A DNA stretch of 64,000 nt from Purshia tridentata (lineage: Eukaryota > Streptophyta > Magnoliopsida > Rosales > Rosaceae). Under the pieces are notes generated by a model. It had not been told where the DNA came from, did not search any database, and was given only the letters and a program-made list of their open reading frames with translations. This document shows, piece after piece, positions 38,570-51,500 of the stretch (position 1 is its first letter; the number at the start of each line of letters is the position of its first letter). Both the position numbers and the translations under genes were made by a program. Location: positions 1 through 64,000 of the forward strand of contig QANT01003913.1 in assembly GCA_003254885.1 (NCBI GenBank), in the 5' to 3' direction.

Positions 38570-41500
38570 TCACTTGGGGACTACACGGGCCTTGTACATG
38601 CAAATATAAGCCATATGCCAATCACCTGAAAAAAGCAGCAGCAAACAGTTGATTAGTAAAATTGGCAATTTTAGGGTGACTAACAGGGTGAAATACAAAA
38701 CAAAATTCCCCCATAAGTAGCAGTATCCTGCCCCTTCAAAGAAAAATAAAGGCACAGAAGAGTGCTCCAAGCCATAGCAAATAGGTATTGGCATTGTTAA
38801 GTGAGTAAATTAAATGAGTTGCTGAGCTGTTACAACTAAATATATGGATAATTAATGACATCACATGAATTTTTATCCATTTTCTCTTATGTGTCAGAGA
38901 ACCACATGTAGTCTGAGTGAGATGCTATTATACAGGCTAGCAGACAATTCTCAGTAATCATACCTCCTCCAGAGAGTTTTGTGATATCTTCCTCCCGCTG
39001 TGGGATGGGATTGTCATCATCGTACTCAATCCATTTTCCTTGAACCAACAAAAGAAGTCCATGAGTCAAAAGTTTGAATAATCAAATGCTAACAAAGAAG
39101 AAGTCATGCCAGAGAACTGACCACTTTCTTGCTTGACCCAAGCAACATAATGGCCTGAGTCAGCACTACGACCCTTGTGTGTCAGCACAGAAACCAAATC
39201 ATAAACTCCAGTCATATGTGTCTCCTTCTCAGATGGTACACCTGCAGACCACACAGTCAAATAGCGAAATAAGTGCAAATTAGACATTTGAAGAACCCGA
39301 GTGAAATACAGCAAAAGATTCAACATGTTGAGCTAAGTAGGTTCATTGGCTTTCACCTTCCTCAGACGTAGCATTAGATGGTTCTCCACTTCCATTTGAG
39401 GATCCCTGTATGCAGATAAGAGATTTGAGATGCTTTAGATATAAACATGGGCATTTCATGTGTTTTTGTGTCAACGTGTATAGCTAGGTTGTGTAATCAC
39501 CTCCACATCAGACATCTTGATATCATTATCTTTTGAACCAGAGCTCTTTTCACTAGGCTTCAAACCAAGTTTTTTACCTTCTTCATCCCTCAGAGTCTGA
39601 TAGTTTGAGGTTGGAAGTAATTAGAACCAACACAAATGAAATAACAATCAATATTTTTGACAAAAAGTTAATTCATCAAAGTCAAAGGGAAGCAGATACC
39701 TTGCGAGGAGCATCCAATCTTTTGCGAAGATCCTCTGAGCACAGATCATAAACATCCAATTCCAGAGGATAATCCACTTTCTGAGATAAGTGAAAAAGGC
39801 ATGAAACTCAAAAGCTGTCGAGAGTACTCAACCCTTCTGCAGAACATTATTCTCTAAAAGAAAATACTTCCTTTTTCCTCTTAAAATGATATGGAAAGAG
39901 ACCAATGAGAAATCTGTACGCAAGGAGAAAAGAAAACAAGCATTACCCGCAAAATCTTGGCCTTCTGATTTGATTCCCTCTTCCAGAAAAAGCGGACAAA
40001 CTGAATGGTCAAGTACCTTCAGAGAAAATAGAAAATAAAAATAGGTTCAACTGTAAGTTTTTTTTTTTTTTTTTTCAAACAGAGGGCACATGTAACCCAC
40101 ATAGTTGGATACTGCAAGATTACATAACAGTGAGTTGCGAGCTATAATGGTAAATCAAGAATAATATACATATAGCCATGTGTACCTTGGTAGGCCATTG
40201 ATACGAGACTCCTTCACGTAGATCGCACTACGCCCCAAAGAAGGAGAATTTTTTTCTAGTTCTGATTTTAGACCCTACATAAATCAGTATAATAAATGAG
40301 AATGTTGTAATTTTTATAAAGTATCTAACAATATCATCACATGTTATGGCACACACAAAATCTCCTATGTAGATGTGATTTTACTTACATGTTTTAACCC
40401 TTCATGCAAATGGTTCACCTCTTGTGATATGTGGCACTTAAGGGAATAAACTGACTCTGTTTCTGAGCTTTCTTCCCCACTTTCTACGCAGTGCACCCTA
40501 TCACCACATCAATGAATACAAGAATGTTACAAGAATTTCAGCTCTATTAAATAAACCACAAAATAACTCAAGATCATAAAAATGCTGCTGCTGCTGCTGC
40601 AATATTAATCTAAAAATAAATTACGATCTTCAACATGCCAGTCATATATCAAGCAAACAAGTTAAGAAACCAGCCATTAACAAACACTAGCATAAAATGC
40701 TAAGAGAAGTTCTTCATGGCAGAAGCCACACACATTAACCAGACAGCAACTCGGAAAATTATTCACATTTACTTCACTTATTCTTTCAGAAGAAATCCAG
40801 AATCGTGAAGTATATATTGCTAATATCAAAATAATAAACAATGTAAACAGTTTAAAATCTAATCTGAGACTGCTATTGGGTGTAAGTCAATACCTAATCA
40901 GAATACGATGGCAGAAAAGTTGCAGATATCTAACCTGTTAACAAGTTCAACACCGAAAAGGGCCTTCACTGTATCAGGATTTTCACTGCAAGAGAACATT
41001 ATTCCGGATAATATAATTTTCCTATATGTACATATGGCAGAAAAGAAACTGACAACTAAAATAGAGAGAACAAGAAACTGCTGCTAGACTAGAAGAATTT
41101 AGAAATTGGAAGAAAGACACTGTAGAGAACATTATTAACCAAATTTAGCATAGTGTAACAATTGAAGTGGGACTCAGTTTCCAGAGATCATTATTTTAAG
41201 AAGGTTATGCAACAAGACACATCAACATTTTACATATATCATATACCATATACAAAAAAAAAACAACACCTAGATCCTGACGATCTCAGAGACTGAGAAA
41301 GGGTGTATAAAAGTTGTGTCCAACATTCTTCAGCATCCTGTTACACATTTTAGAACAAAAATATCATCAAACTACCATAGTAACTAGAGCGAAGAAGCAG
41401 TAGTGTTACCATTTAGATGACAAATAAGTTGAAAACCTGTTGCATGAAGGTACTATGATGCAGCTGAGCAAACTGAGGATACTTTTTACGCAATACCTGC

Positions 41501-44029
41501 AAATATAAAAGAAATTCAACTCATTATTTTTTACCCTCTATCAGTAAGAAAATACCAATATAGGAATTAATGATTTATGAGGCTTCCTGACATAGATTCT
41601 ATGAATAATGGTTAGCTATGATGCAAAGAAAAACAGCCTAACTTTTCAGTTTGTAATTAATGGTTAAGATGCAAGAAAATAAAGATTATACTCCTAGAAT
41701 TTCTCAAGTTTCATAAAGAGAGAGAAAATTAGTACAAGAAATTAATTAAAATAGCGGAACAAGATATAAACCAGCCAAAATTGCATGGGTGCCACAGCCT
41801 TGACACTTTTATCCAGTTCACCAAATAAATCACGAGTTGCAATAGTCAACGTATGAGAAGTCTGATCCACATCATTGCTTCTTGTAGATTGTGAATACCT
41901 ACGAAAATATAACATTTTGATCACTAGGTCTAGGTCAAATAACTTTCAAGCAAATTGATTAACATTCTTTAACTGAAGAAGGTAACTCACTTGATCAAAG
42001 CTGACTTCAACTCTGGAACAGAATGCAGACATTGTAACGTGGAGTTCATATAACAGGTGTTTCCCAAATTATATAAACCAGCAGTATGACCCTGGAAGTA
42101 AAAATATCATAGACTGAAATAATATTGAAATACAGAAATAAAAACCATGGAGTTCAGAAACACATAAAATCAAACTAAGTTAAAACGATTGGAAAAACAA
42201 AAAAAGTCTTTTTAGGACTGAAAACCCTCAAAGATATAAGATGGAATGATTGAGAACGCTACAAACCATAAATTCTAATAATGATTCGCACATCATACAG
42301 AAAGAAAATAACACATTAGTAACACTAGCGGACTGGGACACCTACCACCATAGTAGAAGACAAAATCCTACTAAAGGTCAAAATTACAGGAAAGTGATAA
42401 CAAATCAAAATGTTATAGAGCCACACACACACACACACAAAAAATGTACAACGCTAAATAAAATTGACAGGAGAAGTTTGCAAAAAAAAAAAACACATGC
42501 ATAAACTAATAACAGCACAAGGTCAAAGAGAACAACAAGAAAAATAAAAATGTACAACGCTAAATGAAATTGACAGGAGAAGTTTGCAAAAAAAAAAAAA
42601 ACACATGCATAAACTAATAACGGCACAAGGTCAAAGAGAACAACAAGAAAAATAAAAAATGATACTTTTGTAGAATAGTTAGTTCAGCCAACTGATAAGA
42701 AAAAACAGCTTCTATTCAAATGTGCAGAACACATGATCCATACCAAGTTAAGGACTTGCTCTTCTTCTGGAAGATCTTCCACAAAAACAGGACCCTTCTC
42801 TGGAGCCTTCACAATCTCATCGGCTGTCCCCATCATCATCAATTTTTGACCCTATACAAAGTATATATACGAGTCACTTCTCTTTCACCTAGGAAAAATT
42901 GTGGATTTCTGATAAAACAACAATAAATAAGAGGGACAAGAAATATACTAGCAGATGCACTCCAAAAAAAACCCACCTCTTTTACTCCTAATGTTGACCA
43001 GTCTGCATCATCCTGCATTTAAAAACACACGCACACACAAAAGAAGTTAGGCACTTAACAACCAACTTCATCTGAGCACAATACAAGAAGTTTTGACCAG
43101 ACATATGACGAAAAATCTGCTTGATATTTATAGTATCAAGATCAAGGGTATATAAACATATGGACATTTTCACTACGTGCCAGCCACCAACTTACCTTCA
43201 ATAAACCACCTTTGACCATAATCTTTTGTCTTTCAGGAGGTACCCCTGTTAAGTCGTATAACTGGCATTTGAATACATAAGGGGGCTGAGTAGTGTCAAT
43301 TTCCACGGCTTTAAACAGCTCCTTTTGCCATTTTACACTCACTACAATGAGTAATAAATCACAGTTGTCAAAACCAGAATCTACAAACCCAAGCCACGTG
43401 TTACAAATCTACCAAAAATCAAATGACACAATCCATATTAATTGACATGCTTTTATTGTCCCCAGCTTAACCTGACGGCACCTCAAGCAAATTTGATACC
43501 AAACTAGAGCTAGTTTATTCATTTTAAAAAGTGAGTTTGTAGCCTTGAAAAAGTGAGTTTTCAACAATATCTCAGATGCTTAAATAGTATATCTTCAGCA
43601 ATGCGACATTGTGAATTTATAAATAAGTTAAATATAGAACAACACGCCAAATTAATTGAAATATATATACAGAGAAAGATGAAATTGCACACTTCACTTA
43701 AATACAAAACACCCATATCAGAAATCCAAAATTCGCAAAGACCCAGATCCTAATTTTTAAATATAAGCCACAAATCGAGCTCCAATTTCTCAACAAGACG
43801 GATGAACAAAATGCTCAAGTATATCAAATATCACAAATCTCCGGTGACCCAGACCATAAAATCGAATGAAAAACCCTAACTGTACAACAAAGTGAACATT
43901 AAAAAACAGAAATGCTCAGTATTTTGAAAAACAAAAGTGTAAATACCAATTTGGACTACAAATAAAATCAATAAATAATATATTTTAGATGATAAATTAA
44001 GCTGGAGAGGCGCTCTAACCGGAAATCAT
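38570..44029 (-). CDS. UBP6: Ubiquitin carboxyl-terminal hydrolase UBP6-type, frameshifted at the catalytic Cys box
   Basis: Proteasome-associated deubiquitinase (UBP6/USP14 type) that trims ubiquitin chains at the 19S particle. There are eighteen minus-strand exons: 44029-44020, 43341-43196, 43012-42977, 42851-42744, 42092-41991, 41898-41772, 41496-41437, 41337-41270, 40985-40935, 40497-40389, 40274-40186, 40016-39947, 39780-39700, 39596-39501, 39405-39357, 39241-39122, 39038-38964, 38625-38570. The N-terminal ubiquitin-like domain (VSVKWQKELF to DLTGVPPERQKIMVKGGLL) is intact, as are the C-terminal His box (SADSGHYVAWVKQESG) and WIEYDDD. The exons sum to 1,453 nt, one more than a 483-residue gene needs, matching the family's usual 482-483. 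The extra base is a T (A on the coding strand) in the run at 42060-42063, inside exon 5, exactly at LGNTCYMN, which holds the catalytic Cys (about residue 113). As written, the frame shifts there and stops early in exon 6. It is either a homopolymer sequencing error or a true loss-of-function allele. UBP6 versus UBP7 is not resolved. Confidence 0.9.
42445..42657. repeat. 106-bp tandem duplication in UBP6 intron 4
   Basis: Two adjacent copies start at 42445 and 42551 (tgtacaacgctaaat). They differ at only two bases plus the length of an internal poly-A run (12 versus 14). The duplication is recent and confined to the intron. Confidence 0.92.
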
Positions 44030-44157
44030 GGTTGGGAAATTTTGCTGATTAGAAGATCGGTGAGAGACAGAGTTTCGAGTTTTTGCTGAGCTTAGCTTGG
44101 AGGACAGGCAAAGACAAACGTGCTTCTTCTATGTTCTGGCTTTGGTTTTATAGAAAG

Positions 44158-44188
44158 CGAGTCCGAGTCCGAGTCCGAGTCCGAGTCC
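44158..44188. repeat. (CGAGTC)n hexanucleotide repeat in the UBP6 leader/promoter
   Basis: About five perfect units of cgagtc lie roughly 130 bases upstream of the UBP6 ATG. This is likely transcribed leader or core promoter on the minus strand. The length may vary between individuals. Confidence 0.85.
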
Positions 44189-45503
44189 AAACCCGTAACA
44201 GAAGTATTTGGGTCGGTTTTTTTTTCTTGTTTTTCCAATTTGGGTGAGATTTTGTATAGGCGTAGGTTATTTCAATCAACTTGAATTACTAAGTTGTCAC
44301 TCTTGAGCCATTCGATAATAATATGCTAAAATATTTGTATTATTTCGGTGGCAAACTACCAAACTCTTTTGTATATTTGTACCATTCGACAATAGTCTAC
44401 ATAAATTACACAAATATTTTGATAGACTATTGTCAAATGGCCCAAAAGTGGTCAACCTAATAATTAAAAATGGTCGAAATAATTTAACTCTTTTGCATAT
44501 GCCCTAAAATTTACTTTGGACATCCAATTACATAACTCAAATTTAATTTGAGAATATACCAAGCTAACCTTTAAAATTTATATTTTAAGTGAAATTCCAA
44601 GTTGATAGATGAGATAATGGATTAGGTTTTTTATGATTTTACAGAAAAAAAAAATCCATAATCTTAAGTGGTGGTCGATGGGATTGAGCAACCTCTATTA
44701 TAGTTGTGACTTTAATTTTATATATTTTGTATTTCCATTTATTTTCCCACCAAACCAAATTGTTTAAGTGACTGACAACCGTTAATTTTGTTGACCAATG
44801 CGTTGAGAAATAGTAATTGATTAAGGAGGAATAACGAGAACAAGAAAGAGGAGAAGGAGATTGGGTAACAATAGTTTTTCTATTTTTGTTATATTAGAGA
44901 AAATTAAATCATAAACTTATTATAATCTTAATTGTTTCACTACTCAAGGCTAACTACAAAAACTTGTGGCAACAGTAGTAAATACTCAATTATTTGTTAA
45001 TGTTTACAAGACTAAGTTAATTCTTTCATCAACCTAGTTGTAGTCCCATGTAATAGGCTTGACGTACCCTACCAAGTTTTGTGTGACTAGGAAGAACATT
45101 GTCCACTTATAAATTATTATTTTCTTGGTTTGTGATTTTAGACAAAAACTGAAGCAACCCCAAACCATGCCTACCCTTACTAAGTTACTAACTATGCATG
45201 CTTTTTTTATTTTGATAGTCACCCTTATATTATACACATGCTATATAGCCTATTAGATAAGATTTTCAATAATTTTTCAGATAAAAAAATTATCTTCAAT
45301 ATTTTTCACATAATTTTTTTATTTTTAAACTGTAAAAAGAAACAAAATGTATTTTTTGCCTTAAACAAAAAGAAAAGCGCATTTGGCCAAAAAAAAAGAA
45401 AAAAAAAGGAAAAGCGCAGTTATTTTCTCGGTGCGCTCTATTTGTGACTCAAGCAAACAAAACAAACCCATTCCACGCCACCGTCTCTCTCTAAACCTCA
45501 CCA
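44189..45503. other. Divergent intergenic region between UBP6 and the ELL-like gene
   Basis: A shared upstream region of about 1.3 kb for two divergently transcribed genes. It is AT-rich, includes the foldback element at 44285-44464, and has A-rich tracts at 45340-45415 just before the ELL-like leader. No gene seen. Confidence 0.6.
44285..44464. mobile_element. Foldback MITE-like element (about 180 bp)
   Basis: The first 60 bases (from attactaagttg) and the reverse complement of the last 60 (attattaggttg) align along their length at roughly 75% identity, sharing the block aaaatatttgt. An inner inverted pair, acaatagtctac against its partner near 44432-44444, adds to the hairpin. It has no coding capacity. 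Long terminal inverted arms and small size fit a non-autonomous foldback element. The superfamily is unknown, and target duplications are not clear. Confidence 0.65.
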
Positions 45504-48500
45504 ATGTACGGAGGCCCATCCAAGCCGGGCCGAATTGGCGGCGGCGGCGGCACCGGGCGCGGAGCCTCCAAGCTGGGCCGAGCCTCCTTCCCTCCACCGC
45601 ACCGCAACTCCGGAGGGCCAGGCAATCGCCTCTCCCTTGGCGGCGGCGGCAGCGGAGGCTCCAACCCCCGAAGCCGCAACTCCTCGGGCCCTGCCGCGTC
45701 AGCAGCCGCCGCGGCTCCAGCCGTGGAGGAGAAGTTCAGCTTAGTCGCTGGCAATAACCCACTAGCTTTCGCAATGATCATTCGGCTGGCGCCGGACTTG
45801 GTCGACGAGATCAAGCGCGTCGAGGCCCAGGGTGGGACCGCCCGCGTCAAATTCAATTCCATGCCCACTAATCCAAACGGCAATGTGAGTTTATTGGCCA
45901 TATGTGAGCTGGTTACTGTTTGCTGATTTTGCTGCGTTATTGAATTTTCGTCCGTAGTATTTGTAATTTGTTTGTGTATCTTTTGGTGGATTTTCAATTG
46001 CTCAACTTCTTCAATTTGTCGTTTGGGTTCTTAAAGTTTGTTGCTAATATGAAATTTCATAGAGAAAAAAAAGCTATCTTGGCACTCGGTTTGTTTCCTT
46101 CTTGGTTAGTTCCCCATTGGGAATTGCTCAGTTTCTGCAATTTTTGCTAGGTTGTTTAAATTCTGGTTGCATACGAGTTTTATTCAAAAATTTTGATGAG
46201 CATCTACTTGATTTATTTGCTGTTCTTGGTTAGTCTTCAATTGAGCATTGCTTAAATTCTAAAAGGGTAACTTTGAGCTGTCTTATTGAAGGTGTACTTT
46301 TGGTTGGGTGTAGCTTATATACTTCAAATTATGTTCCAAACAGAGCTATTTGTTATTATGTTTTAGAATTACTACATCAACTAATTGTCTTTTTGTGAAG
46401 TAATTATTTTGGTGTGATTGTGGGTTTTTCTTTTTTTTGGGATAGTTTAAGATTTGATTGTTTTTAAGTATTCACATTAGAGTATTTGGAATTTTCTTTA
46501 TAGTAGCAATTCTTTTATATAGTTTCTGCAATTAATCTTCAAGTATTCATTCCTTTGAATGGTTCAACATTAAATCAGGTTATTGATGTGGGTGGGAAGG
46601 AGTTCAGATTTACATGGTCGCGGGATTCTGGTGACCTCTGTGATATTTATGAACAACGTGAAAGTGGTGAAGATGGAAATGGGTTGCTAGTTGAATCAGG
46701 ATGTGCATGGCGCAAAGTAAATGTGCTTCGCATCTTAGATGAGTCAACTAAGAACCATGTTAAAATGCGGTCAGAGGAAGCTGAACGGAAGCATAAATCA
46801 CGCAAGTATGTAATCTGATTGTTATAAGGAGTTTATTCACTTTTTTATTATTCAGTAATGATATACATGCTTATCATCGCTTTCTTTTACTTGGACGCCA
46901 TTATATTTTGTAAATCATTTCTGCATTGGTTTATATCTTGGTGGTTACACTATAAAAACAGTATTACAGGTGGTACATAAGATGTTAATACTATCAATCT
47001 AACTGCATTTAACATGCAAACCAAACTCCCTAACTTCACTTTTACCCCACCTCAAATGATAGAACAAATTTCGTTTCTTCCATTCTAGAAGATTCTTCCT
47101 AGTACAGGTTTAAATTTTATCTTCAACTACCTTCATTCTGTGTAGCTCTGGTTAGCCATCAGTTGTGTTTTTTTATTTTATTAATAGTTTGATGATTTAC
47201 TTTCATGACTATACTTTATCAATACAATTATTAGAAGGTTGGAGTCTTTGTGATACAGCTGTGTTATGTAACCTTTTTTTTGTTTCTGAAAACAGAGCCA
47301 TTGTTTTAGAACAAAATCCAGCAATGAAGAATCAGCTAAAGCAGTTTGCTGCTGCCCCGGGTAAGGTTTTTGATCTAGATTTCATAAATTTTATTCTCTA
47401 TTTTTAAATTAATACATTCCCTTTGCTGACCAGTAAGAATCAATAGTTTCGTGCATATGAAGCAGGAAACCAATGAACTTGAGATGTATATAAAAAGTGT
47501 AAAATAGGTCAATATAGTCTGCATTGCCTTTGTAAGCTAAATAGATTGAAGTAGCTAGAAATGCAGTGTCATGGGGATTTTTAAATATTAAGTGCTCAGT
47601 CTAAATTGAAGAATATTAATATAAATCTATATATGTCAATAAGTTAAGTAATTTTTAGTTTATAAATCTTATATATTCAGTTAACTATTGTTTACTTCTA
47701 TGGAAACAAATCACAATTGAAATATCTGAGATACTTAAGTGAAGCTTCTGATGCCTCACCTGTTTCCAGCTAATACATGGAAGAATTTCAAACAGAAGAA
47801 AGACCCTCCATTTAAAAAGCAGAAAGTTGAACTGCCTCAAGGTGAGTGGAACCTTCTAGAGATATTTATTTCCTACATGTATTTTAGAACTTTTTTTAAT
47901 CAAGTAAATCAATTGTATTAATTAATATAAGAGGCAAGACAAGACCCCCAACATACATGAAGTATACATTTACCAGTGTAGTCAATCTATGAACTCTACC
48001 TATATTTCTAGCATTAAACTAGTCAAATAGAAGACTAACAACATATTTCTTTAGCTGCACAACAGTAACATCGTTGTCCACAAAAGCCTGTCTATTCCTC
48101 TCCTTCCAAAGGAGTCCATAACACTGCTTGTGGGGTAGATTTCCAAATCAATGTCACAATTTTGTTGCAGGAGCGGACTTGCATACATCCCACGGAAAGG
48201 GTCACCGAAACAGGCACTACCCACTGGATACCAATAACCAAATAGTATTAGTCCCCTCACTTCCTAGGAAGCAGAACAGTGAAGGAAAAGGTTGTCCGCC
48301 ATTCCTTCTGCCTTCTTGCATGTGATGCAGTGATTCACTAATGCCATACCTCTACTCACTAAATGATCAACTGATAGGCACTTATTTAGAGCCACTTTCC
48401 TTGCAAGAAAAACTATTTTTCTCGTACTCCTCCCACCCAAATTCAAGCTTCTGGGAATCCACTTCTACTTCCCCCAATCAACCGCTCATAATAAACTTTC

Positions 48501-51500
48501 ACTGAAAATCTCCCCAACCGTCCCATCCACTCCACCTTGTCACTATCTCCTTTTCCACCTTTTTACTGTTTGAATTATTTTCTCAGTTTCCAGTTTTTAA
48601 GGTTTTGCTATTTGAATTTGAACTAATTTGTCTTGTATTTTTTGGAGTTTCAGCTCCCCCTAAATTTGCATATAAAATTGGAATATCATCAGCAACTACT
48701 GCAAAGGGCAGGCACTCATCATCACCTCTTCCATCTCCACCTGAGCAATCTGGTCCTCCAGCATCTCCATTAGGAACTGTAAATTATTCGAAGAGTCATG
48801 CAAGTGCAGAAGATTTTATACCCTCTCAGGTGACTAGTAAAGACAAACCTGCTCCTAGCTTTGGGAAAGAAACCCCAATCAGGGCTACCAGTGCAGTACG
48901 AGAAACAGTGGGCAAAGCCAATAGTGGAGCTAAGCCAACAGATTTGCAGAGTATGTTGATTACTTTGCTCATGGAGAATCCCAAGGGGATGAGCTTAAAG
49001 GTAGGCACCAAAACATTTAATATATTGATATTAGCTTTTGTCTACAATTAAAACTTGTGTAAATTTCCAGAATATAACTAGACATATAAAACTTTAATCG
49101 CACAGAACCTTACATGCATGGGATGAACAATCAAATTTTGGTGAACTTTGAAAGTGGTGACTGTGCTGATGGAATTCTACATAATCCAGCAGCTCTTAAT
49201 GCCATCTTTTCTTCCCCCTCCCCTTATCTTTCTCTATCTTGCTTGTTTGTAGGCTTTGGAGAAAGCCATTGGAGATTCAAATCCCAACTCTGTAAGGAAA
49301 ATTGAGCCCATTATTAAGAAGGTAAGTGGTGGAAATCCCTGATGCTATTATTTAAAGAACATTGAGTGGTTTTATATCTTCTAATTCAATCTTGACATCA
49401 GATTGCTAATTACCAAGCTCCAGGGAGATATCTCTTGAAACCAGGAGTGGATTTAGAAAGCTTAAAGAGACCTTTCTCTGAAAGTGGAAGGTACTCAACT
49501 TTTTGCAAAGGCTATACCCAGCTTGATCAAGTCACTTAGTGGCAAACCTGTTTCCTTTTACTCTTATTTTGTGTTTTAACTTATTTTAAATGTCGATTTA
49601 CCAAACAATAAATGACAAAACACAGCAACGAACAAAAGTACGTAATAGCTCCTAACATATATAGCATTATTGATAGTAGGCTAGGAATATATTCTCAATA
49701 TACTACAGTATCAAAAGTTAAGTTTAGAAAGATAGAAGGAAACTGGGTACCCTTGGGCTGTTCATGTTTCCTTTCAGCTTGCATGAGATCATTAGAGATG
49801 CTTTACGAGTTCTCCTTGACTTTATAAGTGTTTTTGATTATTCTGTCATGCTGAATTAATTTATATGCTGCTTGCATATTAACTCATTCATTCAAATGTT
49901 GGATGTCTGAAGTTTTATGCATTTTGGTTTTTCTCTCTAAATGGTTCTTAACTCGCAATCTGAAATCAATAGGCACTGCTTTATGAATTTTTATGTTCTT
50001 AAGCAACACTCCCTTTTACTTGTTCAAGGGATGTTCTAGTGCCTTCCGGTTTGGCAGCAACAATTCGACATATTCTTATCCCATACTACTTTACACCAAA
50101 TCCTCTAGAATGCGTAAAAAACACAAGCCTTCTCGTTTACTTTTGTGCCCCAACCTTTAATAATAAAGAACCCCTTGAACTATAGTTTGTCTTTATAGTC
50201 CATACTGGTTGTATCTTTGTTTGTAGACGCTCTGATTGACAGTGGATTAAGGATTTCATTGTGGAGATGTTGATGCTAGTTATATCATTGAATATAGTAC
50301 ATATTGATCACTCTTGTGGAATTATATAGCTTTCTTTGTCTGTGTCTGCATGTATTTTAATCTGCATGCTTTTAATTTCCAGTTCCCCAGAAGAGAACCT
50401 TCACCAGACACCTGCTCCTGATGACAACCGTGATCAAACACCTACTCAAGTACCACACTTTAAGGAGAAAGTCCCTTCCAATGAATTGGAGGAGCGGGGT
50501 CAGGGACCATTGAATGCTACAGTCGGAGAAGAACCAAACACATTAATAAAATTTGATAACCAACAGCATTCACCTGATCTGCTTGGTGAAAAAAGGGGCT
50601 CCGACAATACTGAAGTGCAAGTAGGCAGTTCCAGTGAAAGTGGAAGCGACAGTGATAGTGACAGTGACAGCAGTGATAGTGGAAGTGACAGTGGAAGTCC
50701 TAGCAGAAGCAGAAGCAGAAGCAGAAGTAGAAGTAGAAGCAAAAGTAAAAGCCCAGTAGGAAGTGGAAGTGGGAGTAGTAGTGATAGTGAAAGTGATGCA
50801 TCTTCTAATAGCAAGGAGGGTTCTGATGAGGATGTGGATATTATGACAAGTGATGATGACAAAGAGCCCAAGCATAGATTGCAAGTCTCTGAACCAGGGT
50901 TTTCTACTTTGCCCAGTCCATGGAAAACTCCTGATGGCAGGCTTATGCATGATGAGAAGCAAGATGATCGTGAATCTGATGCAGTTGAGATTGAAAAAGG
51001 CTTGCCTGATATGGAACAGGATACTGAATTGGTTGTAGTTAGTAGCTCTGCTCCTAATAAAGGTGAACAAACAATAGAAGAAATAAGATCCTTTTCACCT
51101 GAGCATGATGAACTCCAAGACCGCCAAAATATTGTAGACGATTTGTTTGGAGGGGAGACTACAGTGAAGGAAGACTTCAGGTATGAGCAGTCTGACAGTT
51201 CTGAGAGGATACCTAAAGGTAAATCTAAAAGGGGTTCTGAGGTAAAGCACTCTGGTGAAAACTCTGAACGCACAAAAAGGTCAAAAACAGAAAGCTCACC
51301 ACAACCTCCTGTTTCTGTGGGTAAGGGCGTCCATTTCCCAGAGGCTTCGCACAATTTGTCTCCAGATAGACCCATTGAAGGCTCTTATAAGGGCCCTGTC
51401 TCTCAAGCAATGAATAGAGCTGATAGGGATGGGAATACTGAATTTGGCTCTCAAAAAGGGTACAACCAAGCATTTTCTGGAAGACATAGTTCAGAGTTTA

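Noticed and set aside
45491-45997. Reverse and alternate frames over the ELL-like first exon
   Set aside because: GC-rich Gly/Arg/Pro-coding sequence keeps all frames open. Only the frame starting at 45504 splices in phase to the ELL domain.
50500-51375. Long antisense open frame (291 codons) and other overlapping frames in the ELL-like exon 8
   Set aside because: They mirror the SD/RS codon repeats of the sense gene and encode Leu/Ser/Pro low complexity. The sense frame has the conserved ends and correct splice phases.
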